Shown here piece by piece: positions 9,430-18,258 of a stretch of 51,649 nucleotides of DNA (position 1 is its first letter; every line of letters begins with the position of its first letter). The notes below the pieces were generated by a model. It was given only the letters and a program-made list of their open reading frames with translations, had not been told where the DNA came from and ran no database searches. This stretch comes from Paracoccaceae bacterium (GTDB lineage: Bacteria > Pseudomonadota > Alphaproteobacteria > Rhodobacterales > Rhodobacteraceae): assembly GCA_020832445.1 (NCBI GenBank), contig JAFIEO010000010.1, positions 1 through 51,649 of the forward strand. The letters run 5' to 3'. Position numbers and translations under genes: made by a program.

Positions 9430-9466
9430 AAAGCCGCCCCGCAGTCATTTGCGGGGCGGCTTTATG
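9430..9466. terminator. Bidirectional terminator at the end of the ribosomal array
   Basis: AAAGCCGCCCCGC pairs with GCGGGGCGGCTTT, 13 perfect base pairs around AGTCATTT. TTTATGTTT follows on + and TTTTATT on -. It can end both the rpmD transcript and the convergent thioesterase-recQ transcript. Confidence 0.88.
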
Positions 9467-9490
9467 TTTGGCGATACTGCTTTGCGCGGT

Positions 9491-10024
9491 TCAATCGCGG
9501 GCCGGTGGCCATGCGCGTTCGCTGTCGGCGGCAATCCATGCCTGCACCCAAGCGGGCAGGGCGGGGCTGTCCGTTCCGGGGCTTAGTTCCTGCACAACCT
9601 GTGCTGGCGGGATTATCCCTTTGGGGCTGGTAAATGCCGAACGGATCAGGATGTGGTTCGCGCAAACGCTGCCCTTCCACATGCTTTGCTCGACATAGAT
9701 AAACCTGTCATCCCAGCCAACGCAGCGGCTGCGCAGTTCAAAACGTTCAAACGCGCGTATGCGTTGGCGATACCGTGTGCTGTTGCCCGCAACGGTTATG
9801 CCCCATCTGTTGCGGCGCAGCACGCCTGTAAGCCCTGTGCGCATTGCCATCGGGATACGCCCCAGATCATATAATGTCAGGGTGCGGCCGTTGTTCAATT
9901 CAATCCACGGGTCCAGATCCCATGGCCAGCATCGATGATAGGACACATGTGTTTCCAGCAATCCCAGTTTCGGGGCATTGCGGTATTTCAGGGCTTCTTT
10001 GGCAAAACGCACGAAGGGATACAT
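9491..10024 (-). CDS. Acyl-CoA thioesterase-like hotdog protein
   Basis: The 177 aa product resembles the 4HBT_2/THEM6-like thioesterases: an N-terminal RFAKEALKYRNAP lead-in, then ETHVSYHRCWPWDLDPWIELNNGRT split over residues 25-49, with the D-x-x-x-E/N positions typical of hotdog active sites. No signal peptide is seen. AAGGAGC lies 8 bp before the ATG. It is downstream of recQ on the same strand after a 66 bp gap, so it may be co-transcribed. The substrate is unknown, and assignment rests on motif memory only. Confidence 0.75.
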   Translation of the reverse strand: MYPFVRFAKEALKYRNAPKLGLLETHVSYHRCWPWDLDPWIELNNGRTLTLYDLGRIPMAMRTGLTGVLRRNRWGITVAGNSTRYRQRIRAFERFELRSRCVGWDDRFIYVEQSMWKGSVCANHILIRSAFTSPKGIIPPAQVVQELSPGTDSPALPAWVQAWIAADSERAWPPARD

Positions 10025-10090
10025 ATCTGGCGCTCCTTTTGGGTTCAGACCTGACGGGCGAAGGGGGCAGGGTCAAGTCGCGCCGTGGCG

Positions 10091-12151
10091 TCAAATCGTG
10101 TTCAAATGGTTAATGATGGCATCACCGAAGCGCTCGGCCCGCGCATCATCCATGCCCTTTATGCGCATTAACCCGGCCAGCGTCTGGGGTTTGGATTCTG
10201 CGATGGCGCGCAATGTCGCGGGGCTAAGTGTCAGCAGCTTTTGCGTGCCATCCGCGCCGTGTTCCAGATCGCGGGCCAGTTTGTGCAGATCATCATAGAT
10301 TGCGCCTGCATCGCGCCCTGCCAGTTTGCGCCGCGTCGGGTGTTGCGGGGCGGGGGCGCTGCCGGTGATGACCGCCAGAAAGGCCGCGCCATAGCGTTCC
10401 AGTTTGGTTGCGCCCACGCCGGTGATCTGCGCCATCGCATCCATTGTGTCGGGGCGGCGTTCCGCCATTTCGATCAGGGTGCGGTCGGTAAAGATGACAT
10501 AGGCGGGCACGCGCGCGGCTTCCGCCAGACTGCGGCGCTTGGCTTTCAGCGCGGACAACAGGGGCGCGTCTTCTTCAGATACAAGCATGCGCGGTGCAGG
10601 TCCGTCGCGTGCGGTGCTGATGCTGTCTTCGCGCAGCTGTATGTCGGATTCGCCACGCAAAATCGGGCGCGCGGCATCGGTCATGCGCAGCGCGCCGTGG
10701 CGTTCAGGGTCCGGTCGCACCAGATCGCGCCCCATCATCTGGCGGAACACCGCCTGCCATTTCGCGCGGCTCAGGTCTTTGCCGACCGCGAAGGTGGGCA
10801 GTTGGTCATGCCCGCGATCACGCACTTTCGGCGTCGCCGTGCCTGTCAGAATATCGACAAGATGCCCCACGCCAAAACTCTCTCCCGTGCGCAAAATGGC
10901 AGACAGGGCTTTGCGCACCGGCGTTGTTGCGTCGAACAGTTTTGCCGGTGTAGTGCACAGGTCGCAATTGCCACAAGGGGATGATGCCTCGCCGAAATAG
11001 GACAGCAGCATCTGGCGGCGGCACTGTGTTGCCTCGGCCAGACCCAGCAGGGCGTTCAGGCGTGCATGATCTGCAGATTTGCGTTCAAAGGGCGCGGGGC
11101 TTTCATCAATCTGCGCGCGGCGCAGTCGAATATCATCCTGCCCGAACAAGGTCATGGTGTCTGCGGGCGCCCCGTCGCGCCCTGCGCGGCCAATTTCCTG
11201 ATAATAGGATTCAATGGATTTGGGCAAATCCGCATGCGCCACCCAACGGATATCGGGCTTGTCCACGCCCATACCAAAGGCGATGGTGGCAACAACAATC
11301 AGGTCATCATCGCGCTGAAACAATTCTTCGACCATGCGGCGGGTATGCGCGTCCATGCCGCCATGATAGGCGCGCGCATTGTGCCCCGCATCGGTCAGCG
11401 CCTTCGCGATGGATTCGGTGCGCGCGCGGGTTGCACAATACACAATGCCCGACTGGCCCTTGCGGGCCTGCGCATAGCTCAGGATCTGGTCGCGTGGCCG
11501 GTTCTTGACCATGAAGCGCAAGTGAATATTGGGCCGGTCGAACCCGCGCAAGAAAATCTTGGGCATCCCTGTGCCGAACAGGCGTTTGATAATCTCGGTG
11601 CGGGTTTCGGCATCGGCGGTGGCGGTGAATGCGGCCAGTGGCACATCAAGCGTGCGGCGCAATTCGCCGATCCGCAGGTAATCAGGCCGGAAATCGTGGC
11701 CCCACTGGCTGACGCAATGCGCTTCATCCACGGCAATCAGGCTGCATCCGGCACGGCGCAGCATGTCGATTGTGCCGGTGGACGCAAGACGTTCAGGCGC
11801 GATATACAGCAATTTCAGCGCACCATTGGCCAAGGCAGAATAGACTGCGTCCGTTTCGGCGTCGGTGTTGCCGGATGTCAGCGCACCGGCGGACACACCC
11901 ACTTCCTGCAACCCGCGCACCTGGTCGCGCATCAGGGCAATCAATGGTGAAATCACCAGTGTCAGCCCGTCACGGCACAGCGCCGGCAGTTGATAGCACA
12001 ATGATTTGCCGCCGCCTGTGGGCATGATGGCCAGCGTATCCTGACCCTGACGCACCGCATCGACGATTTCTGCCTGACCGGGGCGAAACTCCGCAAAGCC
12101 GAAAACGCGCGCCAGCAGGGCGTCTGGTGTGTCGCTGATATCTGTCTGCAT
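10091..12151 (-). CDS. recQ: ATP-dependent DNA helicase RecQ
   Basis: The 686 aa product is a full RecQ 3'-5' helicase. Walker A PTGGGKS is at 44-50. A DEAH box followed by CVSQWGHDFRPDY is near residue 137. Motif VI reads YYQEIGRAGRDG. The RQC zinc site has C-X(n)-CGNCDLC near residue 380. Two HRDC-like domains follow (about 525-600 and 620-686); E. coli RecQ, at 609 aa, has one. It starts 5 bp after the yggT stop, so the two are one transcript. Confidence 0.96.
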   Translation of the reverse strand: MQTDISDTPDALLARVFGFAEFRPGQAEIVDAVRQGQDTLAIMPTGGGKSLCYQLPALCRDGLTLVISPLIALMRDQVRGLQEVGVSAGALTSGNTDAETDAVYSALANGALKLLYIAPERLASTGTIDMLRRAGCSLIAVDEAHCVSQWGHDFRPDYLRIGELRRTLDVPLAAFTATADAETRTEIIKRLFGTGMPKIFLRGFDRPNIHLRFMVKNRPRDQILSYAQARKGQSGIVYCATRARTESIAKALTDAGHNARAYHGGMDAHTRRMVEELFQRDDDLIVVATIAFGMGVDKPDIRWVAHADLPKSIESYYQEIGRAGRDGAPADTMTLFGQDDIRLRRAQIDESPAPFERKSADHARLNALLGLAEATQCRRQMLLSYFGEASSPCGNCDLCTTPAKLFDATTPVRKALSAILRTGESFGVGHLVDILTGTATPKVRDRGHDQLPTFAVGKDLSRAKWQAVFRQMMGRDLVRPDPERHGALRMTDAARPILRGESDIQLREDSISTARDGPAPRMLVSEEDAPLLSALKAKRRSLAEAARVPAYVIFTDRTLIEMAERRPDTMDAMAQITGVGATKLERYGAAFLAVITGSAPAPQHPTRRKLAGRDAGAIYDDLHKLARDLEHGADGTQKLLTLSPATLRAIAESKPQTLAGLMRIKGMDDARAERFGDAIINHLNTI

Positions 12152-12156
12152 GCGTG

Positions 12157-12444
12157 TCAGACGAACATGCCCACATTGTTGATCAAGATGATGCGCAACC
12201 CGTAGATGATAAGCAATGCAACCAGCGGCGCCAGATCAATACCCCCAAGATCGGGCAGAAACTGGCGAATGCGCGTATAGGCGGGTTCCAAAAGCCGGTT
12301 AAGCCCGTCCCAGATAGAGCCGACGATAGGTGAATTCAGGCTAAGAACCTGAAAATTGATCAGCCAGCTCAGGATGATATGCGCAAGGATCATGAATTGC
12401 GCCACATTCAGAACAAGCAGGATAATCTGGATCAGGGACAGCAT
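12157..12444 (-). CDS. YggT family membrane protein
   Basis: The 95 aa product has two hydrophobic segments (about 1-30 and 68-92) flanking a loop with LLEPAYTRIRQFLPDLGGID, the YGGT family signature. In other bacteria YggT proteins are linked to cell shape, osmotic stress or photosystem assembly; the exact role is unclear. It is first in the yggT-recQ-thioesterase unit, transcribed away from yaaA. Confidence 0.9.
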   Translation of the reverse strand: MLSLIQIILLVLNVAQFMILAHIILSWLINFQVLSLNSPIVGSIWDGLNRLLEPAYTRIRQFLPDLGGIDLAPLVALLIIYGLRIILINNVGMFV

Positions 12445-12579
12445 GTTTTGCCTCTAGCGTTGATTTACGGGGAAACTAGGGGTTGGGGGCGGGAAGGGCA
12501 ACCATTTAAGGCAATGCTGGCTGGACAATTCCGCGCCATTGGCTAGGTAGTTCGACGAAGTTTGCTTATAGGGGTTTTC

Positions 12580-13353
12580 ATGCTCGTTGTTTTGTCGCCT
12601 GCAAAAAAGCTGGATTGGTCCGTAGATGGCGAACAGCGCAGATTAAGCCCGCCGCATTTTCAGGGCAATGCCGCCGAACTGGCGCAGCTTGCGCGCGGTG
12701 TGGGGGTGGATGGTCTGAAAAAGCTGATGCATATCAGCGACAAATTGGCCGCCCTGAATCTGGAACGGTTCGATGCATTTGCGCCAGACCCCGAACCTCA
12801 GATGACGCGCGCGGCGATTTACGGCTTCGCGGGCGATACCTATACCGGGCTTGATGCGCGCTCGCTTGACCGTGACGCGCTGGACTGGGCCGATGGCCAT
12901 TTGCGAATATTGTCTGGCCTCTATGGTGTGCTGCGCCCGTTTGATGCTTTGCAGCCCTACAGGTTGGAAATGGGCAGCCGCCTTGCAGGACCGCATGGCA
13001 AGAACCTGTATGACTATTGGGGCGACAAGATATCGCGCGCGCTGAACGACGCGGCGGATGCCGTGGGCGCGCAGATACTGGTGAATTGTGCATCGCAGGA
13101 ATATTTCGGCGCTGTCGATGCCGCGTCGTTGAACCTGCGTGTGATTACCCCTGTGTTCATGGAATCCCGCGACGGGGCCGCGCCGAAGGTTGTCAGTTTC
13201 TATGCAAAAAAGGCGCGCGGTGCGATGGCACGCTTTATCGTGGAAAACCGGCTGCGCGACCCCGATGCCTTGCTGGATTTCAACACAGCAGGCTATGAAT
13301 TTGACCCCGAGATGTCGGAACAGGGCAGACCTGTATTCGTGCGCGCCATTTGA
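12580..13353 (+). CDS. yaaA: YaaA/DUF328 peroxide stress protein
   Basis: The 257 aa product starts MLVVLSPAKKLDW, the family N-terminus, and has RLEMGSRLAGPHGKNLYDYW near the middle and VVSFYAKKARGAMARFIVEN near the end. E. coli YaaA limits free iron during H2O2 stress. The frame extends upstream through a TTG at 12562, but ATG 12580 with AGGGG just before it matches the family start. It ends 7 bp from the convergent sensor kinase gene, with no terminator between. Confidence 0.95.
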   Translation: MLVVLSPAKKLDWSVDGEQRRLSPPHFQGNAAELAQLARGVGVDGLKKLMHISDKLAALNLERFDAFAPDPEPQMTRAAIYGFAGDTYTGLDARSLDRDALDWADGHLRILSGLYGVLRPFDALQPYRLEMGSRLAGPHGKNLYDYWGDKISRALNDAADAVGAQILVNCASQEYFGAVDAASLNLRVITPVFMESRDGAAPKVVSFYAKKARGAMARFIVENRLRDPDALLDFNTAGYEFDPEMSEQGRPVFVRAI

Positions 13354-13359
13354 TTTTTG

Positions 13360-15558
13360 CTACGGTGCAGGGCTGTGGCGGGATATGGCGTCCAGCAGGT
13401 CTGCCTTGCGCAAGGGTTTTGTCAGCGTGCCATTCATCCCCGCCGATAGCATTCTTTCTGTCTCCTCCTTCATGGCATGTGCTGTCAGTGCAATAATTGG
13501 AACGGCCCTGCCATTGGCATGCGCGCGGATATGGCGGGTGGCTTCGCGGCCATCCATTTCGGGCATGGAAACATCCATGAAGATTATATCCGGCTGCAAT
13601 TCGGTGAATTTTTCCACCGCTTCGCGCCCGTTCACAGCGAAATGCAGGTCCAGATCAAGCCCCTGAACCATCTTGGAAAATACCAGACGGTTTGTTGCAT
13701 TATCTTCGGCATACAGAACCGTCAGCAGGTTTTGACGGGGGGCAGGATGGCAGGGCGTTGGGGGCGCCGAAAGTGCGGGATGCGCGCTGTTGGCGGGCTG
13801 CTCTGGTGTCAGGGCTGCGCAGATGGACACGGCGACATCGCGCCACAGCAACGGCTTTGGCAAGGCGTGCCGCACACCGCCCGTGCCCGCAGGGATCGAG
13901 TGGTCCGCCATGGCCGAACACATCATGATTGCCGGACATCCGGGCGCTTGTTGTTCAATCATGCCCGCGATTTGCGCGGCATCATCCGATGTCAGGTCCT
14001 GATCGATCAGCACCAGATCAATCTTGTGTTGTCCCAGCAGGCGCAGGGCGGGCACGGCCTGTGTTGCGGTCAGGGTCTTGACACGGGCCGACTGGAAATG
14101 GCGTTCCAGAATGCCACGGCTGATCAAATGATCGCTGACAAGCAAGACCTGATGCAGCACTGACGGCAGCGGTGGCGGAAAGCTATGGCCCGCATCCGCA
14201 GCAAGGTCCAGATGCAGCGAGCACCCGAAACAAGACCCGACCCCCGGTTCGGATTCCAGCCAGATGCTGCCCCCCATCAATTCGATGATGCGCCGTGAAA
14301 TCGCAAGCCCAAGGCCGGTTCCTTCAAAACGCCGGTTGGTTGCATCTTCAACTTGCTGAAACTCCGAGAAGACATGTTCAAGATGTTCGGCGGCAATACC
14401 TATGCCGGTATCTTCGATTGTGATGTGAACCAGCTGGCCTTGTTCGGATTTATGCACCCCGACCGCGCGGACAAGGACATAGCCGGTTTCGGTAAACTTG
14501 ACCGCATTGCCGATCAGGTTGGTCAGAACCTGCCGCACACGGCCGGGATCGGCCTTGAAATGCCGCGGCAGGAAAATGTCGTAATCCAGTATCAATTCGA
14601 TAGATTTTCCGCGCGCCGCAGGCGCCAGCAAGGTTAGCACTTCGTGGATAATTTTTTCCAGATCAAAGTTTTCAGGATACAGGTCCATCTTGCCCGCATC
14701 CATCTTGGAGAAATCCAGAATATCGTTGATGATGGTGACCAGCGCCTGCCCGCTGTTGCGGATGGTTTCGGCATAGATGCGTTGTTCATTGTTCAGGTTC
14801 GTTTCGGCCAGCAGATCGGCCATGCCGACAACCCCGTTCATGGGCGTGCGGATTTCGTGGCTCATATTTGCCAGAAACACTGATTTGGCCTGCACTGCGG
14901 CCTCTGCCTGGGTTTGCGCGTCAATCAACTGGGCCTGATACCGCAAGCTGCGTGTAATGTTGCGCACAAGACTGACATAGTCGCCATTGGGAACGCGCCG
15001 GTCCATCAGGCGGACACTGATCCCATTGGTGAAATGCATTTCATGCGGTTTGATCTGTGCAAGCGTCCAGCGCGCCAGCATGGACTGTACCCAATCCCCC
15101 GGTTCGGTGCCCTGCAGGTCTACAAGCCCTTCATAGGCGCAGATTTCAAGAATGCGGTTATACCCGATCCCTTTGGTCACTTCGGAAAACCCGTCAAAGA
15201 TGCTCAGATAAGCCTGATTGGCCAGCACCAGCTTTTGCCCGTTGTCGAAAACGGCAAATCCGTCAGTGATCGTCTCAATCGCTTCGCGCAGCCGGATATC
15301 AGCCAGATCGGCAACGCAATGGGCTTGCCGCAATTCCTGTGCGGTTTGGGTATTCACCCCTTCAAGTTCTTGCGCAATGCTGCGCATATCGTGCAATTCG
15401 GCGCGTTGTTCGATGATTTGGTCGGACAGGCTGAACGCGTGCGCTTTCAACCGTTCATTGGCTGCGGTCAGTTCCATTCGCGCATGTTCCAGCAAACGCT
15501 CCGCGCGCAAACGCGCCCGGCGTTCGCACATGACCTGATCTGCTAAGCGAGTAGACAT
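13360..15558 (-). CDS. Hybrid sensor histidine kinase with two receiver domains
   Basis: The 732 aa product has, in order: a charged coiled coil (1-90); a PAS_7-like domain (about 92-205); HisKA with NMSHEIRTPMNG and phospho-His 234; the ATPase with NLIGNAVKFTETG and GTGLGLAISRRIIELMGGS; a receiver (about 490-600); and a C-terminal receiver with YAEDNATNR and IIFMDVSMPEMDG. The first receiver keeps the Asp in VLIDQDL and the Lys in LPKP but has Ser for one acidic-pocket residue. No membrane segment is seen, so it is cytosolic. The frame runs on to 15810, but MSTRLADQV matches relatives. The signal is unknown. Confidence 0.9.
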   Translation of the reverse strand: MSTRLADQVMCERRARLRAERLLEHARMELTAANERLKAHAFSLSDQIIEQRAELHDMRSIAQELEGVNTQTAQELRQAHCVADLADIRLREAIETITDGFAVFDNGQKLVLANQAYLSIFDGFSEVTKGIGYNRILEICAYEGLVDLQGTEPGDWVQSMLARWTLAQIKPHEMHFTNGISVRLMDRRVPNGDYVSLVRNITRSLRYQAQLIDAQTQAEAAVQAKSVFLANMSHEIRTPMNGVVGMADLLAETNLNNEQRIYAETIRNSGQALVTIINDILDFSKMDAGKMDLYPENFDLEKIIHEVLTLLAPAARGKSIELILDYDIFLPRHFKADPGRVRQVLTNLIGNAVKFTETGYVLVRAVGVHKSEQGQLVHITIEDTGIGIAAEHLEHVFSEFQQVEDATNRRFEGTGLGLAISRRIIELMGGSIWLESEPGVGSCFGCSLHLDLAADAGHSFPPPLPSVLHQVLLVSDHLISRGILERHFQSARVKTLTATQAVPALRLLGQHKIDLVLIDQDLTSDDAAQIAGMIEQQAPGCPAIMMCSAMADHSIPAGTGGVRHALPKPLLWRDVAVSICAALTPEQPANSAHPALSAPPTPCHPAPRQNLLTVLYAEDNATNRLVFSKMVQGLDLDLHFAVNGREAVEKFTELQPDIIFMDVSMPEMDGREATRHIRAHANGRAVPIIALTAHAMKEETERMLSAGMNGTLTKPLRKADLLDAISRHSPAP

Positions 15559-15721
15559 CCTACTGATACGCACCACCTGACGAAAGCTGAGATATACTAT
15601 CAAGATCACCTGTGAATATGGACTTAACGCTATGTGCATCCGCACTGTGCCCCCACGCACCAAGGCTGGACATGTGTGGAAATTTGCCTGAAACAGATGC
15701 GGCCCTTTGTGAAAGCCCCCG

Positions 15722-16852
15722 ATGACCGACCCGCTTGTTGCCCTGCGCCATGATCTGCACCGCCATCCCGACCTGTCAGGGGATGAAGGGGCGACCGCAC
15801 GCCGAATCACGGCATTTCTGTCGCAAAGCCCCCCTGACCAGATTGTTTGCGATCTTGGCGGGCATGGTGTGGCCGCAATTTATCAGTCCGCGCAAGCGGG
15901 GCCGACGATAATGGTGCGCGCCGAACTGGACGCCTTGCCAATACAGGAACGCAGCGCTGCGGCGCATCGATCGGGCAGGGATGGCGTGGCGCATTTATGC
16001 GGGCATGACGGGCATATGGCAATTCTGGCGGGGCTGGGTCGCAGCCTGACCGACACGCCGCCGGGCGCGGGCCGCGTTATATTGCTGTTTCAACCCGCCG
16101 AAGAAACCGGCGCGGGCGCGCGCGCGGTGCTGGCCGATCCGCGCTTTGCAGCGCTGCGCCCTGACTGGGCATTTGCGCTGCATAACATGCCGGGGCTGGC
16201 GCTGGGGCATGTTGCCGTGGCGGCGGGGCCTGCGGCCTGCGCATCAGTGGGGCTGCGGGTGTGCCTGCTTGGGCGCGAGGCGCATGCGGCCCAGCCCGAA
16301 ACCGGGCAATCCCCCGCGCCGGTGCTGCAATCGCTGCTGGCATGGGTGCATCGGTTCCAGCAACCGCGCGCGGATCAGGACGGGCGGCTTGCAACCTTGT
16401 GCCATCTGAATATGGGCCAGCCCGCATTCGGGATTGCCCCCGCACAGGCAGAGGTCTGGATAACCCTGCGCGCCATCACCGACCCCGCACTGACCATGTT
16501 CGAGCATGAATTGCGCAGCATGGCGGAAACGCTGGGCCGTCAGCATGGGCTGGATGTGCAGATCAGCCGCCATGACCATTTCAACGCCAGCGTGAATGAC
16601 CCCGCCGCCGCCGCTATTGTCGCGCGTGCCGCTGCCAGGTCGGGTATGCCTGCGGGGGATTTTGCCCTGCCTATGCGCGCCTCGGAAGATTTTGGTGCGT
16701 TCAGCGGCACCTCGCGCACGGCGCTGTTTTTTCTGGGGGCGGGGCTGGGTGTGCCGAACCTGCACAACCCCGATTATGATTTTCCCGATGAATTGATTAC
16801 GCCTGCCGTGGGCGTGTTCCGTGCCATTCTGGACGAATGCCCGCAGGCGTAA
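15722..16852 (+). CDS. M20 family amidohydrolase/carboxypeptidase
   Basis: The 376 aa product has LRHDLHRHPDLSGDE at the start, the metal-site segment HLCGHDGHMA, EETGAGARAV with the catalytic Glu, and a C-terminal RASEDFGAFS. This matches hippurate hydrolase/IAA-amino acid hydrolase-like M20D enzymes that cleave N-acyl amino acids in the cytosol; the real substrate cannot be told. Ribosome binding is weak (GAAAG). It is divergent from the sensor kinase across 163 bp. Confidence 0.9.
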   Translation: MTDPLVALRHDLHRHPDLSGDEGATARRITAFLSQSPPDQIVCDLGGHGVAAIYQSAQAGPTIMVRAELDALPIQERSAAAHRSGRDGVAHLCGHDGHMAILAGLGRSLTDTPPGAGRVILLFQPAEETGAGARAVLADPRFAALRPDWAFALHNMPGLALGHVAVAAGPAACASVGLRVCLLGREAHAAQPETGQSPAPVLQSLLAWVHRFQQPRADQDGRLATLCHLNMGQPAFGIAPAQAEVWITLRAITDPALTMFEHELRSMAETLGRQHGLDVQISRHDHFNASVNDPAAAAIVARAAARSGMPAGDFALPMRASEDFGAFSGTSRTALFFLGAGLGVPNLHNPDYDFPDELITPAVGVFRAILDECPQA

Positions 16853-16945
16853 GGCGACGTGTCAGCCCTTGGCGGCGTCATGTCAGAATAGACGCCCGAG
16901 GCTCGGGGTCTTGCCTGAAAGGGGGGGCGTTGGGGCCATGAACAA

Positions 16946-17119
16946 AGCCCGCGCTATCGGTGGGCCGGGGTCTGCCGATCCGACGTTGGAGCAGTTCACT
17001 TTATGCCTGCTGCATACTCCCAAGATCATAGGCTTGGCGTGTCACTGGCCAAATCGGCAGGCCGCGGGACGGCCCGCCGATGGCGCGGCGGGCTGAAGCC
17101 CTTTGCTCCGCGCCTTGGG
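16946..17119 (+). repeat. Dispersed palindromic repeat, copy 1
   Basis: This is one of three copies of an intergenic repeat. The left arm, 16956-16979 (ATCGGTGGGCC..CTGCCGAT), and the right arm, 17053-17081 (ATCGGCAGGCC..CGCCGAT), are imperfect inverted repeats. Flanking AGCCCGC (16946) and GCGGGCT (to 17094) extend the stem. A conserved tail CCTTTGCTCCGCGCCTTGGG ends the unit. The preceding GGCCATG-AC-A block (16935-16945) is shared with copy 3. It fills the 295 bp gap between the convergent M20 and Sua5 genes; no other feature is seen there. Confidence 0.9.
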
Positions 17120-17147
17120 AAACTCCAACGCCACGCGAACTGAAGTT

Positions 17148-18128
17148 TTAACCTGATCCGGTCTCGTTCTGGCGCGGGGCTGCGGCACGGCGCAGCCTGT
17201 CATTGATGGCCAGCCCCAGCCCGCGTTCCGGCACAGGGGCCACGGCAATGGGGCGGCCTGTGGCATCGGCCATATGCAGAATCGCGAACAGTTGCGCTGC
17301 GGCTTCGGCCAGATCGCCCGTGGCGGACAGGTTGAAATCGGCGCCTGCGCAGTCCGGCCCGAAGCCTATCCAAACTTCAGTCCCTGCGGGGACAGCCGCG
17401 TTCAGGCGCACTGTCGCGCGCGGCGCATAATGCGATGCAAGCTGGCCGGGGGCCGTGATGGTGGCAGATTGTGTGGATGCAGGGATGTAGCCCAGCACAT
17501 CGGCCATCATCTCGGGGCTGATGCCACCTGCGCGCAGCACAACCGCGCGGCCCGTGTCATCTGTGCCGATGATGGTGGATTCCACACCAATCGGACAGGC
17601 CCCGCCATCCAGCACGGCGGCAATGCGCCCCGACAGGCCCGCCATAACATGCGCAGGCGTGGTCGGGCTGATCTGGCCGGACGGGTTGGCAGACGGTGCG
17701 GCAACCGGCCCGCCGAATTCAGCCAGCAGCGCCTGTGCCGCGGGGTGTGCGGGCATACGCAGCGCGACTGTGCCCAAGCCTGCGGTCACCGCAGGGGCCA
17801 GCCCGTGTGCCGCGTGCAACGGGGCCACCAGCGTCAGCGCACCGGGCCAGAACGCTTGTGCCAGCGCGCGCGCGGTCGGGTCCAGTTGCGCCAGTTCCAG
17901 CGCCGCGTCCAGTCCTGCAACATGCACAATCAGCGGGTTATGCGCGGGCCGCCCCTTGGCCGCGAAAATGGCGGCAATCGCTGCGGGGTTGCGCGCATCG
18001 CCCGCCAGCCCGTAGACTGTTTCCGTGGGCATCGCGACCAGTCCGCCACTGTGCAAAATGGTGCTGGCGCGGGAAATGCCCTTGGGTGTCGTGTCCAGTT
18101 GTTCGGTCTGATCATGTTCGGGCAGCAT
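17148..18128 (-). CDS. L-threonylcarbamoyladenylate synthase (Sua5 type)
   Basis: The 326 aa product has the YrdC domain, with VAMPTETVYGLAGDARN near residue 33, KGRPAHNPLIVHV, and PSANPSGQISPTTPAHV. A separate C-terminal Sua5 domain (about 225-326) follows, longer than TsaC proteins of ~190 aa. It makes threonylcarbamoyl-AMP from Thr, bicarbonate and ATP, the first step of t6A37 tRNA modification. No good ribosome binding site precedes ATG 18128, so the start is the least certain part. It is divergent from the acyl-CoA dehydrogenase. Confidence 0.95.
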   Translation of the reverse strand: MLPEHDQTEQLDTTPKGISRASTILHSGGLVAMPTETVYGLAGDARNPAAIAAIFAAKGRPAHNPLIVHVAGLDAALELAQLDPTARALAQAFWPGALTLVAPLHAAHGLAPAVTAGLGTVALRMPAHPAAQALLAEFGGPVAAPSANPSGQISPTTPAHVMAGLSGRIAAVLDGGACPIGVESTIIGTDDTGRAVVLRAGGISPEMMADVLGYIPASTQSATITAPGQLASHYAPRATVRLNAAVPAGTEVWIGFGPDCAGADFNLSATGDLAEAAAQLFAILHMADATGRPIAVAPVPERGLGLAINDRLRRAAAPRQNETGSG

Positions 18129-18258
18129 GTTGTGACGTGGCGTCCTTGTTTGGGAATCTGCGCCTGCGGGCTAGAACAACGTTCATAGGGTGGGCGATGC
18201 ATGTTGCCAAGTGTCGCGGCACCCGCAAAACAGTATCTGCACCTTGTCAGGAGGCCCC

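Noticed and set aside
12545-12566. Promoter TTGGCT...TATAGG before yaaA
   Set aside because: The spacer is 22 bp, too long for a normal sigma-70 promoter.
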